Part shown: positions 30,662 to 41,203 of the stretch, piece after piece | Position numbering within the stretch: the stretch's first letter is position 1 | Layout: each line of letters begins with the position of its first letter | Source of the DNA: Vibrio crassostreae | Lineage (GTDB): Bacteria; Pseudomonadota; Gammaproteobacteria; Enterobacterales; Vibrionaceae | DNA length: 64,000 nucleotides | Assembly (NCBI RefSeq): GCF_024347415.1 | Contig: NZ_AP025476.1 | Location: forward strand, 2,790,001 to 2,854,000 | Reading direction: 5' to 3' | Position numbers and translations under genes: made by a program | Notes under the pieces: model-generated | Told to the model about the DNA's origin: nothing | What the model saw: the letters and a program-made list of their open reading frames with translations, nothing else | The model's database searches: none

Positions 30662-33007
30662 ATGCAGCAATCTGAAATTCTATCTGTAGCAGAACGTCTT
30701 ATCCCGGCCTACCACGCCGAAGATTTCGAATTCCTTCTTTCTCAAATGACAGAAGGCGAATCTCCGTCTCTAAAACTGCTGGTTAAAATGGAACTGAATC
30801 GTATCATGGCTCCGTGTACAAAGAGCATTGATTTACGTGGGCGCATTGATAATGAATGTCGTCAGTTCACGTTAGACGGCCGTAAACACTGGCTCGATGA
30901 CATCGCTTTAAACGCGTATCAACGTGGCACTAAAAAGTTTAAAGGTTACACAGAAGGCGCATGGGAGTTAGTAATGACTCCGCGAACTCAACCAATGAGC
31001 GTTGTTAAAACATCTTCTCAAGGTAACCACGACATTACTAGCGCCAATAGCCCGTACGAAGCTGAAGCGATTAATCTGGGTTACGACTTAAAGCGTCAAG
31101 AGAACAGACTCAAGATTAGCTCACAGGTTGAGATCACCACATCGAAAGGGCAAAGCCTACATGGTGTAACGGTTGATATTTCTCCGTCGGGCGCAAAGTT
31201 CAAGGTGCCAAGCGCCTTTCGATACAACCTCGGTGAGATCATCAGCGTTAAATTCTCAGAGCTTATCGAAAAGTCCCAAGAAAACGATGTTAACCAAGCG
31301 GTTGAATTTCGTGTTTTGGGTATCGACGAGTCTTATGAGAACAACGCGGTCAAATTTCTAAGAACCATCAAGGTAAGCGACAACAATGTTGTGGCTCGCT
31401 TACTCGATGAGTCTTTAAATAGCATCAGTAAGAAAACCAGCCATGAGAACCAAGATAGGATCATTCGAACTCGTACGCGAGGAATCGAACACACCTATCT
31501 AAAGCATACTTGTAACCTTCCGCTGTTCTTCAGCGGCAGTGAACTAAAGCTTGCCCTACTGACGGATAACAACCATCCGTTGTGGCAATACTGGCACGAC
31601 GAGCGAAATCAACAAGCGCTGGGCACCCTGTTCAACGAGCAACGTATGAACCTGCTGGCGAAACCAGGAGTGAAGGGAACCAGTAACGTTATCTACTCTT
31701 TTACCCATGAACACCAAAACAAGACCTTGTTCTATTCAATGATGCTACCTGAAGCCTCTCGCGAACAAAGACAACTGTTTTGGCACATTGGCGGTAAACG
31801 TAAAAGTTGGAAGGCGTTCAAGTTCTCAGTTTTCGAACTTTCAGACACCGAGCAACAAGCGTTAGCCAAACACTCGGATACTCTGGCTCAAAGCTCAGCG
31901 CAACTGACGCATTGCGGTATCTTGCAAGAAATTGGCGATCACGAAAGTGCGGCTGATTATCTGTTAAGTGAAAAGCCACGTATTCCAAGCAGTGAACTGA
32001 ACCGCTTTCGTCACCCACGCACTGTGGTTGGGAATATTCAAAGTATCTACTTTGATTCTCAGACTCGCCGTAAAGAACCGAGATACCAATTTAAATCACC
32101 GTTACAACTTACGTCACAAGATGGCGCTGCGGCAAGCGGACACACTTTAGATATCTCGAAGCGTGGACTGAGCATTAACCTTGAACACCCAATGGTCCTC
32201 AAGATTAATGATCCGGTATTGGTGAACTTCAATGAACTGCAGCTCTATGACAAGAACCTGCCGTTGAGCACCGTGCCTTACCATGTGATCCGAGTGAGCC
32301 CGAATGGCCGCAACGTGCAGCTGGTTATTGCCGAGAACGCGAAGACGATGCGTACTATCGCTTTCCTAAATGGGCTTATCGATCAGAACCAAAGCAAGCT
32401 GATTAAAAAGAAAGAGATACTGCCAACCAATTCGTTGCTCGAATCGTTACACAATATATTGCTTAGCAAGATGGTCAGTAACCCTATCTTCATTGATAAG
32501 CCAAGCTCAACATTGCGCTGTAAGATCATAGGCGTGAACTTCCCATTGAATAAGCACCTAACGTTGCTAGCTAAACTTGGACACAACCAAAAGTTCTCTC
32601 TAGAGCCGATCTTTAAAGGCCACACGAGCTCGCTACTGGCTGAGCCACTCAAAAGAATCGAAGGCGCAGAGCCTAAACACCATGACGTGTATATTGCTGC
32701 AGTAAAGTTTGGTGACAAGATCCAATCGGTGCATACCAAGTTGGTGAAAGATTTCACCTCAGCAAAAGAGCGCATCTTATTCATCAAGAAGGCGCAGCAC
32801 TTGGGTGATGTGTATGTATTGCGAGTCACCACGGCACCTATCTTTAATCCGCTAACAAGTTTATTCCAATCGGATTTAGAAGAGCTTTCACGCATCAGCA
32901 TGCATCAAGCTAAGAAACTAGAGAACGAGATCACCGCTTTTATCGGCTATGGTGAGATTGAAGACATCACAGATGAAGTGTTGATTCGATTAGAGCTTAC
33001 TCGTTAG
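30662..33007 (+). CDS. plzC: PilZ-domain c-di-GMP-related protein, PlzC-like
   Basis: 781 residues with two PilZ-type domains. The first (about 140-245) contains TVDISPSGAKFKVP but lacks a clear RxxxR. The second (about 470-570) has RKEPR followed by LDISKRGLSINLE, the full RxxxR and D/NxSxxG pair needed to bind c-di-GMP. The N-terminal 130 and C-terminal 200 residues have no domain I know. The divergent radA neighbour matches V. cholerae PlzC (VC2344, from memory), which influences motility and virulence traits. It probably has a cytoplasmic role, reading c-di-GMP. Confidence 0.82.
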   Translation: MQQSEILSVAERLIPAYHAEDFEFLLSQMTEGESPSLKLLVKMELNRIMAPCTKSIDLRGRIDNECRQFTLDGRKHWLDDIALNAYQRGTKKFKGYTEGAWELVMTPRTQPMSVVKTSSQGNHDITSANSPYEAEAINLGYDLKRQENRLKISSQVEITTSKGQSLHGVTVDISPSGAKFKVPSAFRYNLGEIISVKFSELIEKSQENDVNQAVEFRVLGIDESYENNAVKFLRTIKVSDNNVVARLLDESLNSISKKTSHENQDRIIRTRTRGIEHTYLKHTCNLPLFFSGSELKLALLTDNNHPLWQYWHDERNQQALGTLFNEQRMNLLAKPGVKGTSNVIYSFTHEHQNKTLFYSMMLPEASREQRQLFWHIGGKRKSWKAFKFSVFELSDTEQQALAKHSDTLAQSSAQLTHCGILQEIGDHESAADYLLSEKPRIPSSELNRFRHPRTVVGNIQSIYFDSQTRRKEPRYQFKSPLQLTSQDGAAASGHTLDISKRGLSINLEHPMVLKINDPVLVNFNELQLYDKNLPLSTVPYHVIRVSPNGRNVQLVIAENAKTMRTIAFLNGLIDQNQSKLIKKKEILPTNSLLESLHNILLSKMVSNPIFIDKPSSTLRCKIIGVNFPLNKHLTLLAKLGHNQKFSLEPIFKGHTSSLLAEPLKRIEGAEPKHHDVYIAAVKFGDKIQSVHTKLVKDFTSAKERILFIKKAQHLGDVYVLRVTTAPIFNPLTSLFQSDLEELSRISMHQAKKLENEITAFIGYGEIEDITDEVLIRLELTR

Positions 33008-33037
33008 GTTAGTCTCCATTTACTGGATTGGAAAATA

Positions 33038-33067
33038 GAAAAAGCAGGCTCATCGCCTGCTTTTTTT
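33038..33067 (+). terminator. Terminator after the PilZ gene (bidirectional)
   Basis: Stem GCAGGC / GCCTGC with loop TCATC, A-run on the left and seven T on the right. It separates the rightward PilZ gene from the leftward serB gene and can serve both. Confidence 0.88.
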
Positions 33068-33118
33068 GTATCTGATCTCGACTATAACTTCCGGCAAATA
33101 CAACTTCCAAATCAAGCC

Positions 33119-34099
33119 TTAAGGTTTTGCCTGCCAGCTGATTTTTTGCTGCTTAGCTAACACACCCGACAAGATACAAAGCACACCGCCTAAACCTGCG
33201 TAACGAACAGCGGTTTGAGCTTGCTGCTCTACTTTTGGTTTCGCGTGGTAGGCAATGCCTAAACCTGCAGAGCCCATCATCACCAAGTCATTGGCACCAT
33301 CGCCCACAGCTACGGTATTGTGCAGTTCCAATTCGTACTCTTCAGCCAACTCTACCAAGATATCGGCTTTGGTTTGCGCCGAAACCACGTCACCCAACAC
33401 TTCCCCCGTCAATTTACCCTTAACGATTTCTAGAGTATTCGACTGAGCATGGTCTAGATCCAAGGTATCTTTCAGGTAGTCAGAGAAGTAAGTAAAACCG
33501 CCTGATGCAATCGCTGTTTTCCAGCCAAGCTTATTCAGAGTATTCACCAGCCCGACCAGATCTGGCATGAATGGCAATGACTGACGCACTTGCTCTAATA
33601 TCGACTCATCCGCACCTTTCAGTGCTCCTACTCTTTGGCGTAAGCTCTGTTCAAAGTCGAGCTCACCTTGCATTGCTCGTTCGGTGATTTCAGAGACTAA
33701 CTCTCCCACTCCAGCCAATTTGGCAATCTCATCGATACATTCAATTTGAATCGCTGTGGAATCCATATCCATCACGATCAAACCTGGCTTAGATAAGTCT
33801 GGGACCTCGCTAAGGCAAGCATAATCAAACTTTAGCGCTTGGAGGATTTCTTCATGTGCTGGTGTTAGGTTGCCTGACATCAAAGCCACTTCATAATGCC
33901 CAACTTTCCACGTATCGAGGATGGTGTTGTAAGTGCCAGTGAAAAAGTCGATGTCATCGAAAGATTGTGGAGATAGGTACTCACCAAACACAATCCAATT
34001 AGCTTTGGATTTAGCGAGTTGAGAAGCGAAACGAGTCTCGGGGAGTCGAGTTAATAATGTCGTATGCCTTTTTATCGGCAGATATTTCTGAGCGTCCAT
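33119..34099 (-). CDS. serB: Phosphoserine phosphatase
   Basis: 326 residues. HAD-family core: MDMDSTAIQIECIDEIA (motif I, about residue 110), SGGF (motif II) and GDGANDLVMM (motif III, about 270). It makes L-serine from phosphoserine in the last step of serine synthesis. The N-terminal 100 residues form the extra ACT-like domain of gamma-proteobacterial SerB. It is divergent from ytjB, the pairing usual in gamma-proteobacteria. Confidence 0.95.
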   Translation of the reverse strand: MDAQKYLPIKRHTTLLTRLPETRFASQLAKSKANWIVFGEYLSPQSFDDIDFFTGTYNTILDTWKVGHYEVALMSGNLTPAHEEILQALKFDYACLSEVPDLSKPGLIVMDMDSTAIQIECIDEIAKLAGVGELVSEITERAMQGELDFEQSLRQRVGALKGADESILEQVRQSLPFMPDLVGLVNTLNKLGWKTAIASGGFTYFSDYLKDTLDLDHAQSNTLEIVKGKLTGEVLGDVVSAQTKADILVELAEEYELELHNTVAVGDGANDLVMMGSAGLGIAYHAKPKVEQQAQTAVRYAGLGGVLCILSGVLAKQQKISWQAKP

Positions 34100-34208
34100 G
34101 TGTATGATTCCTAATTAACTATGCTAAACGTTAACCTATTGCAATTTGAAAACGCAAGTCTCAATATGTCTTAATCATAACATTTGTTTATTTCAGGCTT
34201 CGTGAAAC

Positions 34209-34820
34209 ATGAATGAATCATTGTTCTCAATACGTAACGCTTTACGAATGCTAGCCCTTATTTTGTTGGCTACCATGTTCGTTGTAACGATTAAAAATAC
34301 GGTCGTGATCAGTAAAGGTAACGAGAAGATCCAAGCGAAACAGTTGGAAACCCTTACCAAGCTGCTTATCTCTCAGGCATCACTTTCGGCCAGCAAGATG
34401 ATCACGCAACAAGACCAAGAGCGATTACTTGATCTTACTAATCAGCTGTCTCAAGACCGACTGGTGTTCGATACCACCATCTATGATGCAGAGGGTATCC
34501 GACTGGCTTCGAGTGAAAAAGCGCTCTCGGTTCGCGAGGTTCTTGGCTTAGATACGCCACTTTCAACAGCAAGTATCGGCAGACAACAATTAGTTGAACC
34601 TATTTATTCACCGGAGAAAACGATCATCGGCTTTATTCGAGTGACTTTTGAAACAGGTAAGATGACGGCAATTTCTGATCACCATTATCGAAAAAGTGAT
34701 CGCTACATGATCGGTATGGTGTTGATGGGGTTTGTGAGTGGCGTGTTGTTCATTATGCTGATTCGCAGAAGGCCAACCAAGTCTGGTGAGAACTTATTGT
34801 TGAAGAATGTAAGCTCATAA
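34209..34820 (+). CDS. ytjB: YtjB/Smp family membrane protein
   Basis: 203 residues. Membrane helices near 10-30 and 170-190 enclose a periplasmic domain (about 35-165), the two-helix layout of Smp/YtjB (AhpA) proteins found divergent from serB. The biological role is poorly known; related proteins were linked to haemolysin expression and envelope regulation. It stands alone, 109 bases from serB, and ends at a strong terminator. Confidence 0.82.
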   Translation: MNESLFSIRNALRMLALILLATMFVVTIKNTVVISKGNEKIQAKQLETLTKLLISQASLSASKMITQQDQERLLDLTNQLSQDRLVFDTTIYDAEGIRLASSEKALSVREVLGLDTPLSTASIGRQQLVEPIYSPEKTIIGFIRVTFETGKMTAISDHHYRKSDRYMIGMVLMGFVSGVLFIMLIRRRPTKSGENLLLKNVSS

Positions 34821-34843
34821 ACATCGCGTTTAACTTATCCAAT

Positions 34844-34880
34844 AAAAAGCCCCGACGCTCAGGCAGCAACGGGGCTTTTT
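34844..34880. terminator. Bidirectional terminator between ytjB and deoD
   Basis: An 11-bp arm AAAAAGCCCCG with its perfect partner CGGGGCTTTTT across a 15-base loop. The A and T runs flank both sides, so it can stop ytjB mRNA and the leftward deo operon. Confidence 0.85.
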
Positions 34881-34917
34881 GTTATCTGTTCACTTATCAA
34901 GCTAAGACAAATCAAGA

Positions 34918-35637
34918 TTATTCTTGGTCACCAAGCAACACAGAGTCTAGTGCGATAACCATCATGTCGTTGAAAGTCGTTTGACGTTCATCTGATGTAG
35001 TTTGCTCACCAGTCTTGATGTGGTCAGAAACAGTACAAATCGTTAGCGCTTTAGCGCCGTATTCAGCACATACACCATAGATGCCAGCAGCTTCCATCTC
35101 TACGCCAACAATGCCGTATTTGTCCATCACTTCGAACATCTCTGGATCTGGCGTGTAGAACAACTCAGCCGAGAACAGGTTGCCAACTTTTACATCAACA
35201 CCACGTGCTTTGGCTGCATCTTCTGCCGCACGCACCATTTTGTAATCTGCGATAGCTGCGAAGTCGTGACCTTTAAAGCGAATACGGTTCACTTTTGAGT
35301 CAGTACATGCGCCCATGCCAATAACCACATCACGCACTTTGATATCTTCGCTCACTGCACCACAACTACCAACACGAATGATCTTTTTCACACCAAAATC
35401 TTTGATCAGCTCAGTCGCGTAAATAGAACAAGATGGAATGCCCATACCATGTCCCATTACCGAAACCTTACGACCTTTGTAAGTACCGGTGTAACCAAAC
35501 ATGTTGCGAACGTCGCACACTTGAACCACTTCTTCTAAGAAGGTTTCAGCGATGTATTTAGCACGTAGCGGGTCGCCTGGCATTAAAACTACGTCAGCGA
35601 AATCACCCATTTCAGCATTAATATGTGGAGTAGCCAT
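34918..35637 (-). CDS. deoD: Purine-nucleoside phosphorylase DeoD
   Basis: 239 residues, exactly the E. coli length. It has [13 protein letters not shown] near the N-terminus, VGSCGA near 90 and [10 protein letters not shown] near 180, all hallmark sites for substrate binding. It splits purine (deoxy)nucleosides with phosphate to base and (deoxy)ribose-1-phosphate. ATG 35637 follows AAGGAT; a longer in-frame reading to 35658 adds seven residues with no match in the family. Last gene of the leftward deo operon. Confidence 0.95.
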   Translation of the reverse strand: MATPHINAEMGDFADVVLMPGDPLRAKYIAETFLEEVVQVCDVRNMFGYTGTYKGRKVSVMGHGMGIPSCSIYATELIKDFGVKKIIRVGSCGAVSEDIKVRDVVIGMGACTDSKVNRIRFKGHDFAAIADYKMVRAAEDAAKARGVDVKVGNLFSAELFYTPDPEMFEVMDKYGIVGVEMEAAGIYGVCAEYGAKALTICTVSDHIKTGEQTTSDERQTTFNDMMVIALDSVLLGDQE

Positions 35638-35702
35638 TGAAAATATCCTTAATCTCAAAACAAAAAAAGAAGAGAGAGGTTTCCCTCTCTCTTCGTTAAC
35701 TA

Positions 35703-36923
35703 TTATAGAAAGCTTGTACCGTGTCCCATTGGCGATGTACCAAAGTAAGACGCTAAGCTTTGACCGATATCAGCGAACGTATCGCGACGGCCTAAAGAAC
35801 CGGCTGGAACCTTCTGACCGTAAACAATCACAGGGATGTGTTCACGAGTATGGTCAGTACCTGGCCATGTCGGATCACAACCGTGATCTGCCGTTAGGAT
35901 AAGTACATCGTCTTCTTTCATCATATCGATGATTTCATTGATGCGACCATCGAAGTACTCAAGTGCCGCTGCATAACCAGCAACATCACGGCGGTGGCCG
36001 TAAGCTGAGTCGAAATCAACGAAGTTAGTGAACACGATAGTGTTGTCGCCTGCTTCATTGATCGCTTCTTTGGTTGCTTCAAATAGCGCAGGGATACCTG
36101 TTGCTTTGGTTTTCTGAGTGATGCCACAACCCGCGTAGATATCAGAGATCTTACCGATTGAGTGAATGTTACCGCCCTTCTCATCAGCAAGTTTCTGCAG
36201 GATAGTTGCTGCAGGAGGCTCAACAGAAAGGTCACGACGGTTACCAGTACGTTCGAATTGACCTTTACCTGGGCCAATGAACGGACGAGCAATAACACGA
36301 CCAATGTTGTAGTCTTCTAGCTCTTCACGAGCAATCTGACAAAGGTCTAATAGGTTTTGTAGGCCGAATGTCTCTTCGTGACAAGCGATCTGGAAAACAG
36401 AGTCCGCAGAAGTGTAGAAGATTGGCAGGCCAGTCTTCATGTGTTCTTCACCTAAGTTATCTAGGATTTCAGTGCCTGATGAGTGGCAGTTACCCAAGAA
36501 ACCAGACAAACCTGCACGCTCAAGGATGCGGTCAGTCAGCTCTTTTGGAAAGCTGTTCTCTTTGTCGGTGAAATAGCCCCAGTCAAACAATACTGGTACA
36601 CCAGCGATTTCCCAGTGACCTGATGGCGTATCTTTACCAGAAGACAGTTCAGCAGCGTGACCGTAAGCGCCGATGATTTCAGCGTCTGCATCCATACCAG
36701 GAGCAAAACGACCTGTAGACTCTTTATGAGCCATTGCTAAGCCTAGCTTAGACAGGTTTGGTAGCGTCAGAGGACCTTTACGATCTGCATTGTCGGCAAG
36801 ACCTTGGTCACAATGATCTGCGATGTGACCCATAGTGTCAGAACCTACATCACCGAATTTATCTGCATCCGCTGTTTCACCGATACCGAATGAATCTAAA
36901 ACTAAAATAAATGCTCTTTTCAT
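35703..36923 (-). CDS. deoB: Phosphopentomutase DeoB
   Basis: 406 residues, like E. coli DeoB (407). The alkaline-phosphatase-fold metal sites are visible: [11 protein letters not shown] at the N-terminus, [10 protein letters not shown] near 90-100, [16 protein letters not shown] near 285 and [11 protein letters not shown] near 335. It converts (deoxy)ribose-1-phosphate to the 5-phosphate for DeoC or the pentose pathway. ATG 36923 is chosen by homology to [10 protein letters not shown]. Confidence 0.95.
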   Translation of the reverse strand: MKRAFILVLDSFGIGETADADKFGDVGSDTMGHIADHCDQGLADNADRKGPLTLPNLSKLGLAMAHKESTGRFAPGMDADAEIIGAYGHAAELSSGKDTPSGHWEIAGVPVLFDWGYFTDKENSFPKELTDRILERAGLSGFLGNCHSSGTEILDNLGEEHMKTGLPIFYTSADSVFQIACHEETFGLQNLLDLCQIAREELEDYNIGRVIARPFIGPGKGQFERTGNRRDLSVEPPAATILQKLADEKGGNIHSIGKISDIYAGCGITQKTKATGIPALFEATKEAINEAGDNTIVFTNFVDFDSAYGHRRDVAGYAAALEYFDGRINEIIDMMKEDDVLILTADHGCDPTWPGTDHTREHIPVIVYGQKVPAGSLGRRDTFADIGQSLASYFGTSPMGHGTSFL

Positions 36924-36999
36924 TTTCTTCACCAACTTATTGCTCTTTGCACCAGAACTCTGTTTATCGGCATACACGAGGTATGCCGATACCTGTTAT

Positions 37000-38328
37000 T
37001 TACACGTCTTCAGAACGAATCTGACGGTAAACGTCTGGCGTTGCTGTATATTCTCCGCCCACAGTGATTGCATTTTGTAATGCTGTTGCAGCTTCTTGCC
37101 ACTGTTGTTCGTTGCGAGCATGAATCATTGCTAATGGTTTATCTTCACTTGCTACTTCACCAAGACGAATGAAGTGATCAAAACCGACTGCGTAATCAAT
37201 GCTGTCAGTTGCTACGCGACGACCGCCGCCCATACCAACCACAGCCATACCAATTGCACGAGTATCCATTGCTGATACCACACCGCTTTCTAGCGCGTAC
37301 ACTGGTTTAATAATTTCTGCTTTTTCTAGGTAGTTATCGTAGTTCGTTACGAAATCAGCTGGACCGCCAAGGCCCGCTACCATCTTACCGAAGCACTCTG
37401 CTGCTTTACCGTTATCCAGTACTGTCATCAGTTTTTCGCGCGCTTCGTCTGAATCTTTTGCAAGGTTACCCAACACCAGCATTTCAGCACACGATGCCAT
37501 CGTAATTTCTAGCAAACGTGGGTTACGGTATTCACCCGTTAAGAATTGAACCGCTTCACGAACCTCTACTGCGTTACCCGCTGAAGAAGCTAGAACTTGG
37601 TTCATGTCCGTTAGGATTGCTGTTGTTTTAGTACCTGCACCATTTGCTACTGCAACGATAGATTTCGCTAGCTCTTCTGACGCTTCGTAAGTCGGCATGA
37701 ATGCGCCTGAACCTACTTTTACATCCATCACTAGAGAATCAAGGCCAGCAGCCAGTTTCTTAGATAGGATTGAAGCCGTAATTAGCGAGATGTTATCTAC
37801 GGTTGCTGTGATATCACGAGTCGCGTAAACACGCTTGTCAGCAGGCGCTAGATCGCCTGTTTGACCGATGATAGCCACACCAGCATCTTTCGTTACTTCA
37901 CCGAACACTTCGTTGGTTGGTGTAATGTTGTAACCCGGGATAGATTCTAGCTTGTCTAGCGTACCGCCAGTGTGGCCTAAACCACGACCAGAGATCATTG
38001 GAACGAAACCACCACATGCTGCCACCATAGGGCCAAGCATCAGAGAAGTTACGTCACCAACACCACCAGTAGAGTGTTTATCAACGATTGGGCCATCAAA
38101 GTTCATGTGGCTCCAGTCAATCACCATACCTGAATCACGCATTGCACAAGTTAGTGCGATACGTTCTGGCATTGTCATTTCATTAAAAAAGATAGCCATT
38201 GCAAATGCTGCAATTTGGCCTTCAGAAACCGTGTTCTTAGCTACGCCTTGAATGAAGAAGTTAATTTCTTCTGTGGTCAGTACTTCGTTATCACGTTTTC
38301 TGCGAATAATTTCTTGAGGTAGATACAT
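37000..38328 (-). CDS. deoA: Thymidine phosphorylase DeoA
   Basis: 442 residues. The glycosyltransferase-family-3 signature ([20 protein letters not shown], about 111-130) and KHSTGG (about 84-89) are intact. It cleaves thymidine or deoxyuridine with phosphate. ATG 38328 follows GGGAGG; the longer reading to 38397 is not supported. Part of deoC-deoA-deoB-deoD. Confidence 0.95.
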   Translation of the reverse strand: MYLPQEIIRRKRDNEVLTTEEINFFIQGVAKNTVSEGQIAAFAMAIFFNEMTMPERIALTCAMRDSGMVIDWSHMNFDGPIVDKHSTGGVGDVTSLMLGPMVAACGGFVPMISGRGLGHTGGTLDKLESIPGYNITPTNEVFGEVTKDAGVAIIGQTGDLAPADKRVYATRDITATVDNISLITASILSKKLAAGLDSLVMDVKVGSGAFMPTYEASEELAKSIVAVANGAGTKTTAILTDMNQVLASSAGNAVEVREAVQFLTGEYRNPRLLEITMASCAEMLVLGNLAKDSDEAREKLMTVLDNGKAAECFGKMVAGLGGPADFVTNYDNYLEKAEIIKPVYALESGVVSAMDTRAIGMAVVGMGGGRRVATDSIDYAVGFDHFIRLGEVASEDKPLAMIHARNEQQWQEAATALQNAITVGGEYTATPDVYRQIRSEDV

Positions 38329-38438
38329 TAGTGCCTCCCAAACTCTAGTGAGTATGGTTTGTAGGGAAAGAGGTAATATGGAGTGACTTAACGTCACTCC
38401 ATCAAACAGACTTAATTTTTTATACCCGAATGGGTAAA

Positions 38439-39215
38439 TTAGTATGCTGCTGGATCAGCAGTTTGGTCTGTTACTTCTAATGTATTAAGAAGGTTAGTTA
38501 GTAGGCTTGAAGCACCAAAACGGTAGTGCATGTTGTCTGCCCACTCAGCGCCTAGAAGCTCATCAGCCATTGCTAGGTATAGTGCTGCATCTTCAGCAGT
38601 ACGTACGCCACCAGCAGGTTTGAAACCAACTGTTTTAGCAACGCCCATGTCACGGATAACTTCAAGCATCATGCGCGCGTATTCTGGAGTCGCGTTTACT
38701 GGCACTTTACCTGTTGAAGTTTTGATGAAGTCTGCACCTGCTTCGATACAGATTTGAGAAGCTTTCTTGATCAGAGCTTCTTCTTTCAGTTCACCTGTTT
38801 CGATGATCACTTTAAGCGTGATGTCACCACAAGCTGCTTTACACTGTTTAACTAGCTCAAAGCCAACTTCTTCGTTGCCAGCAATAAGAGCACGGTATGG
38901 GAATACTACGTCAACTTCGTCTGCGCCGTACGCTACCGCTGCTTTTGTTTCTGCAACAGCAATTTCGATGTCGTCATTACCATGAGGGAAGTTAGTTACA
39001 GTCGCAATGCGTACTTCTGGAGTACCTTGCTCACGCAACGCTTTCTTAGCTGCTGGGATAAAGCGAGGGTAAATACAGATTGCAGCTGTGTTGCCTACTG
39101 CAGTCTTCGCGTCATGACAAAGCGCCACTACTTTCTCAGTAGTGTCGTCATCATTTAGCGTAGTTAGGTCCATAAGTTTAAGTGCACGTAGAGCTGCTGC
39201 TTTTAAATCGCTCAT
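38439..39215 (-). CDS. deoC: Deoxyribose-phosphate aldolase DeoC
   Basis: 258 residues. The Schiff-base lysine is in FIKTSTGK (about 165-172) and the second catalytic lysine is in [10 protein letters not shown] (about 200). It splits deoxyribose-5-phosphate to glyceraldehyde-3-phosphate and acetaldehyde. First gene of the deo operon, with a long upstream region likely to hold the control sites. Confidence 0.95.
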   Translation of the reverse strand: MSDLKAAALRALKLMDLTTLNDDDTTEKVVALCHDAKTAVGNTAAICIYPRFIPAAKKALREQGTPEVRIATVTNFPHGNDDIEIAVAETKAAVAYGADEVDVVFPYRALIAGNEEVGFELVKQCKAACGDITLKVIIETGELKEEALIKKASQICIEAGADFIKTSTGKVPVNATPEYARMMLEVIRDMGVAKTVGFKPAGGVRTAEDAALYLAMADELLGAEWADNMHYRFGASSLLTNLLNTLEVTDQTADPAAY

Positions 39216-39736
39216 TTCTATCTCCGATCAATATATTCAAATAGTTAACTACTTCGCCATCCATCCAGTATAGATGGATATTTTAGTAATGCTCAGTAGT
39301 CACAAATGAACGGACTTGGTTCCTTGAAGACTTGATAACTTTCGCTACCAATTGCAATCCTTGTCACCGCACAGTACCAGTTTGGTCTATGGCACAACAA
39401 ATCAGTCATGTTGTGTCTAACATCTATAGCGTATCGCTAAGTTTGGCTTAATCCCAGAAGAATAACCTTTGGATGAATCCAAGCGGTCACTTTCTTGCCA
39501 AAAGAGACATCCTATCCCTTAAGCTTATACATTATAGGTATCCATCAATAAATTGTAGTGCTCCTTAGAACGCAAACGGTTTGTATCTCAAAAAAACATT
39601 CTAGACCCATTATTGAATCCCAGCATCGCTCGTGCTCATACTAAAAATCACTAGGCCTAAAAACAAAAAAGCCCCGCAGCAATTTCTTGCTACGGGGCGA
39701 TATTATTATGGCGTCTATATATCTAAATCTACTTTA
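39216..39736. promoter_or_regulatory. deo operon upstream region and nupC 3' end
   Basis: 521 bases. The right end has the nupC terminator. The rest should hold deo promoter(s) and operators. Candidate elements: an inverted repeat CACAACA-N9-TGTTGTG at 39393-39415, and ACGCAAAC-G-GTTTGTAT at 39570-39586, which looks like a LacI/CytR-family site. No strong CRP site of the TGTGA-N6-TCACA type is visible here. Confidence 0.5.
39665..39698 (-). terminator. nupC terminator
   Basis: A 12-base arm (GCCCCGCAGCAA) paired, with one mismatch, to TTGCTACGGGGC, and a T-run on the minus strand. It begins about 39 bases after the nupC stop. Confidence 0.85.
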
Positions 39737-40999
39737 TTAGAAAGATAGGAAGAAGCCAGCAATTGTTGCTGCCATCAGGTTAGATAGAGTACCAGCAATA
39801 ACCGCTTTAACACCCATACGAGCGATGTCGTGACGACGAGCTGGTGCAATACCACCTAGACCACCAAGAAGAATCGCAATTGAAGAAAGGTTTGCGAAAC
39901 CACATAGTGCAAATGCGATGATAGCTTGAGTCTTCTCAGACATCACTTGACCAGTTGCTGCAACAACTTGAGCATTTTCACCTACGTATGGTACGAAGTT
40001 TAGGTATGCAACAAATTCGTTAACAACTGTCTTCTGACCAATGAAAGAACCAGCGATAGTTGCTTCTTCCCATGGAACACCAATGATGAATGCTAGCGGT
40101 GCGAAGATCCAACCTAGAAGAAGTTCTAGAGTTAGGTTTTCCATACCAAACCAACCACCGATGCCACCTAGGATACCGTTGATTAGAGCAATTAGGCCGA
40201 TGAATGCTAGTAGCATTGCACCAACGTTAAGTGCTAGTTGTAGACCAACTGATGCGCCACCTGCTGCTGCGTCGATAACGTTTGCAGGCTTGTCGTCGCC
40301 GCCGTCGATATCAGAACCTAGGTTCTCATCAACTTCATCAGTTTCAGGCTTGATGATTTTAGCGAATAGTAGACCACCCGGTGCTGCCATGAATGACGCT
40401 GCAACTAGGTACTCAAGAGGTACACCCATAGATGCGTAACCTGCTAGTACACCACCAGCTACAGAAGCCAAACCACCACACATTACTGCGAATAGTTCAG
40501 AGTTAGTCATTTTAGGAACAAAAGGACGAACAACTAGAGGTGCTTCTGTTTGACCAACGAAAATGTTTGCTGCTGCAGACATAGACTCGGCGCGAGAAGT
40601 ACCTAGAGCTTTCTGAAGACCACCACCAAGAACTTTGATTACAATTTGCATTACACCAATGTAGTAAAGTACAGAGATAAGTGCAGAGAAGAAAATCAGA
40701 GTTGGTAGTACTTGGAAAGCAAAGATGAAACCGATACCGTCAACTGAGAAGTTAACTAGGCTGCCGAATAGGAAACCAGTACCGTCTTTACCGTAGTCGA
40801 TCACGTTTGCTACACCAGCAGAGAAACCTGCAAGTAGATCACGACCCCAAGGGATGTAAAGTACGAATGCACCAAGTGCGAATTGGATAGCGAAAGCGCC
40901 ACCCACTGTTCTTAGATTAATAGCTTTGCGGTTGTCAGATAGTAGTACTGCGATTGCGATCAGTGCAACCATTCCGACTAGGCTCATAAACAGGCTCAT
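39737..40999 (-). CDS. nupC: NupC family nucleoside:cation symporter
   Basis: 420 residues, a concentrative nucleoside transporter (CNT family) with about ten membrane segments. Family marks include GQTEAPLVVRPFVPKMTNSE (about 150-169) and GFANLSSIAILLGGLGGIAP (about 373-392), which line the nucleoside and cation sites. It imports nucleosides that the deo enzymes break down, and lies just upstream of the deo operon but in its own transcript. Confidence 0.93.
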   Translation of the reverse strand: MSLFMSLVGMVALIAIAVLLSDNRKAINLRTVGGAFAIQFALGAFVLYIPWGRDLLAGFSAGVANVIDYGKDGTGFLFGSLVNFSVDGIGFIFAFQVLPTLIFFSALISVLYYIGVMQIVIKVLGGGLQKALGTSRAESMSAAANIFVGQTEAPLVVRPFVPKMTNSELFAVMCGGLASVAGGVLAGYASMGVPLEYLVAASFMAAPGGLLFAKIIKPETDEVDENLGSDIDGGDDKPANVIDAAAGGASVGLQLALNVGAMLLAFIGLIALINGILGGIGGWFGMENLTLELLLGWIFAPLAFIIGVPWEEATIAGSFIGQKTVVNEFVAYLNFVPYVGENAQVVAATGQVMSEKTQAIIAFALCGFANLSSIAILLGGLGGIAPARRHDIARMGVKAVIAGTLSNLMAATIAGFFLSF

Positions 41000-41203
41000 A
41001 GTTTATGACTTCCTTATTAGTTATTTATTGGCGTGTTACAAAATGGGGCTATAAAGCGGAGGCAATTATACTCATGCGACCACTAATAAAGTAATGCCGT
41101 CCTCACACTTTCGTACAAGATTCATGTACCATTCACACGCAAATGTGAGCCAAATCACAAGCCCAGTGCAATTTACGCAAACGATAAACAAAAACCTTCG
41201 ATT
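41000..41203 (-). promoter_or_regulatory. nupC promoter region with CRP site and CytR-like half-site
   Basis: At 41144-41159 stands TGTGA-GCCAAA-TCACA, a perfect match to the CRP consensus halves. About 15 bases further, at 41175-41183, ACGCAAACG repeats a motif also seen upstream of deoC. CRP and CytR jointly control nucleoside uptake genes in enteric bacteria and Vibrio. The CRP site is seen directly; the CytR reading is inference. Confidence 0.75.
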
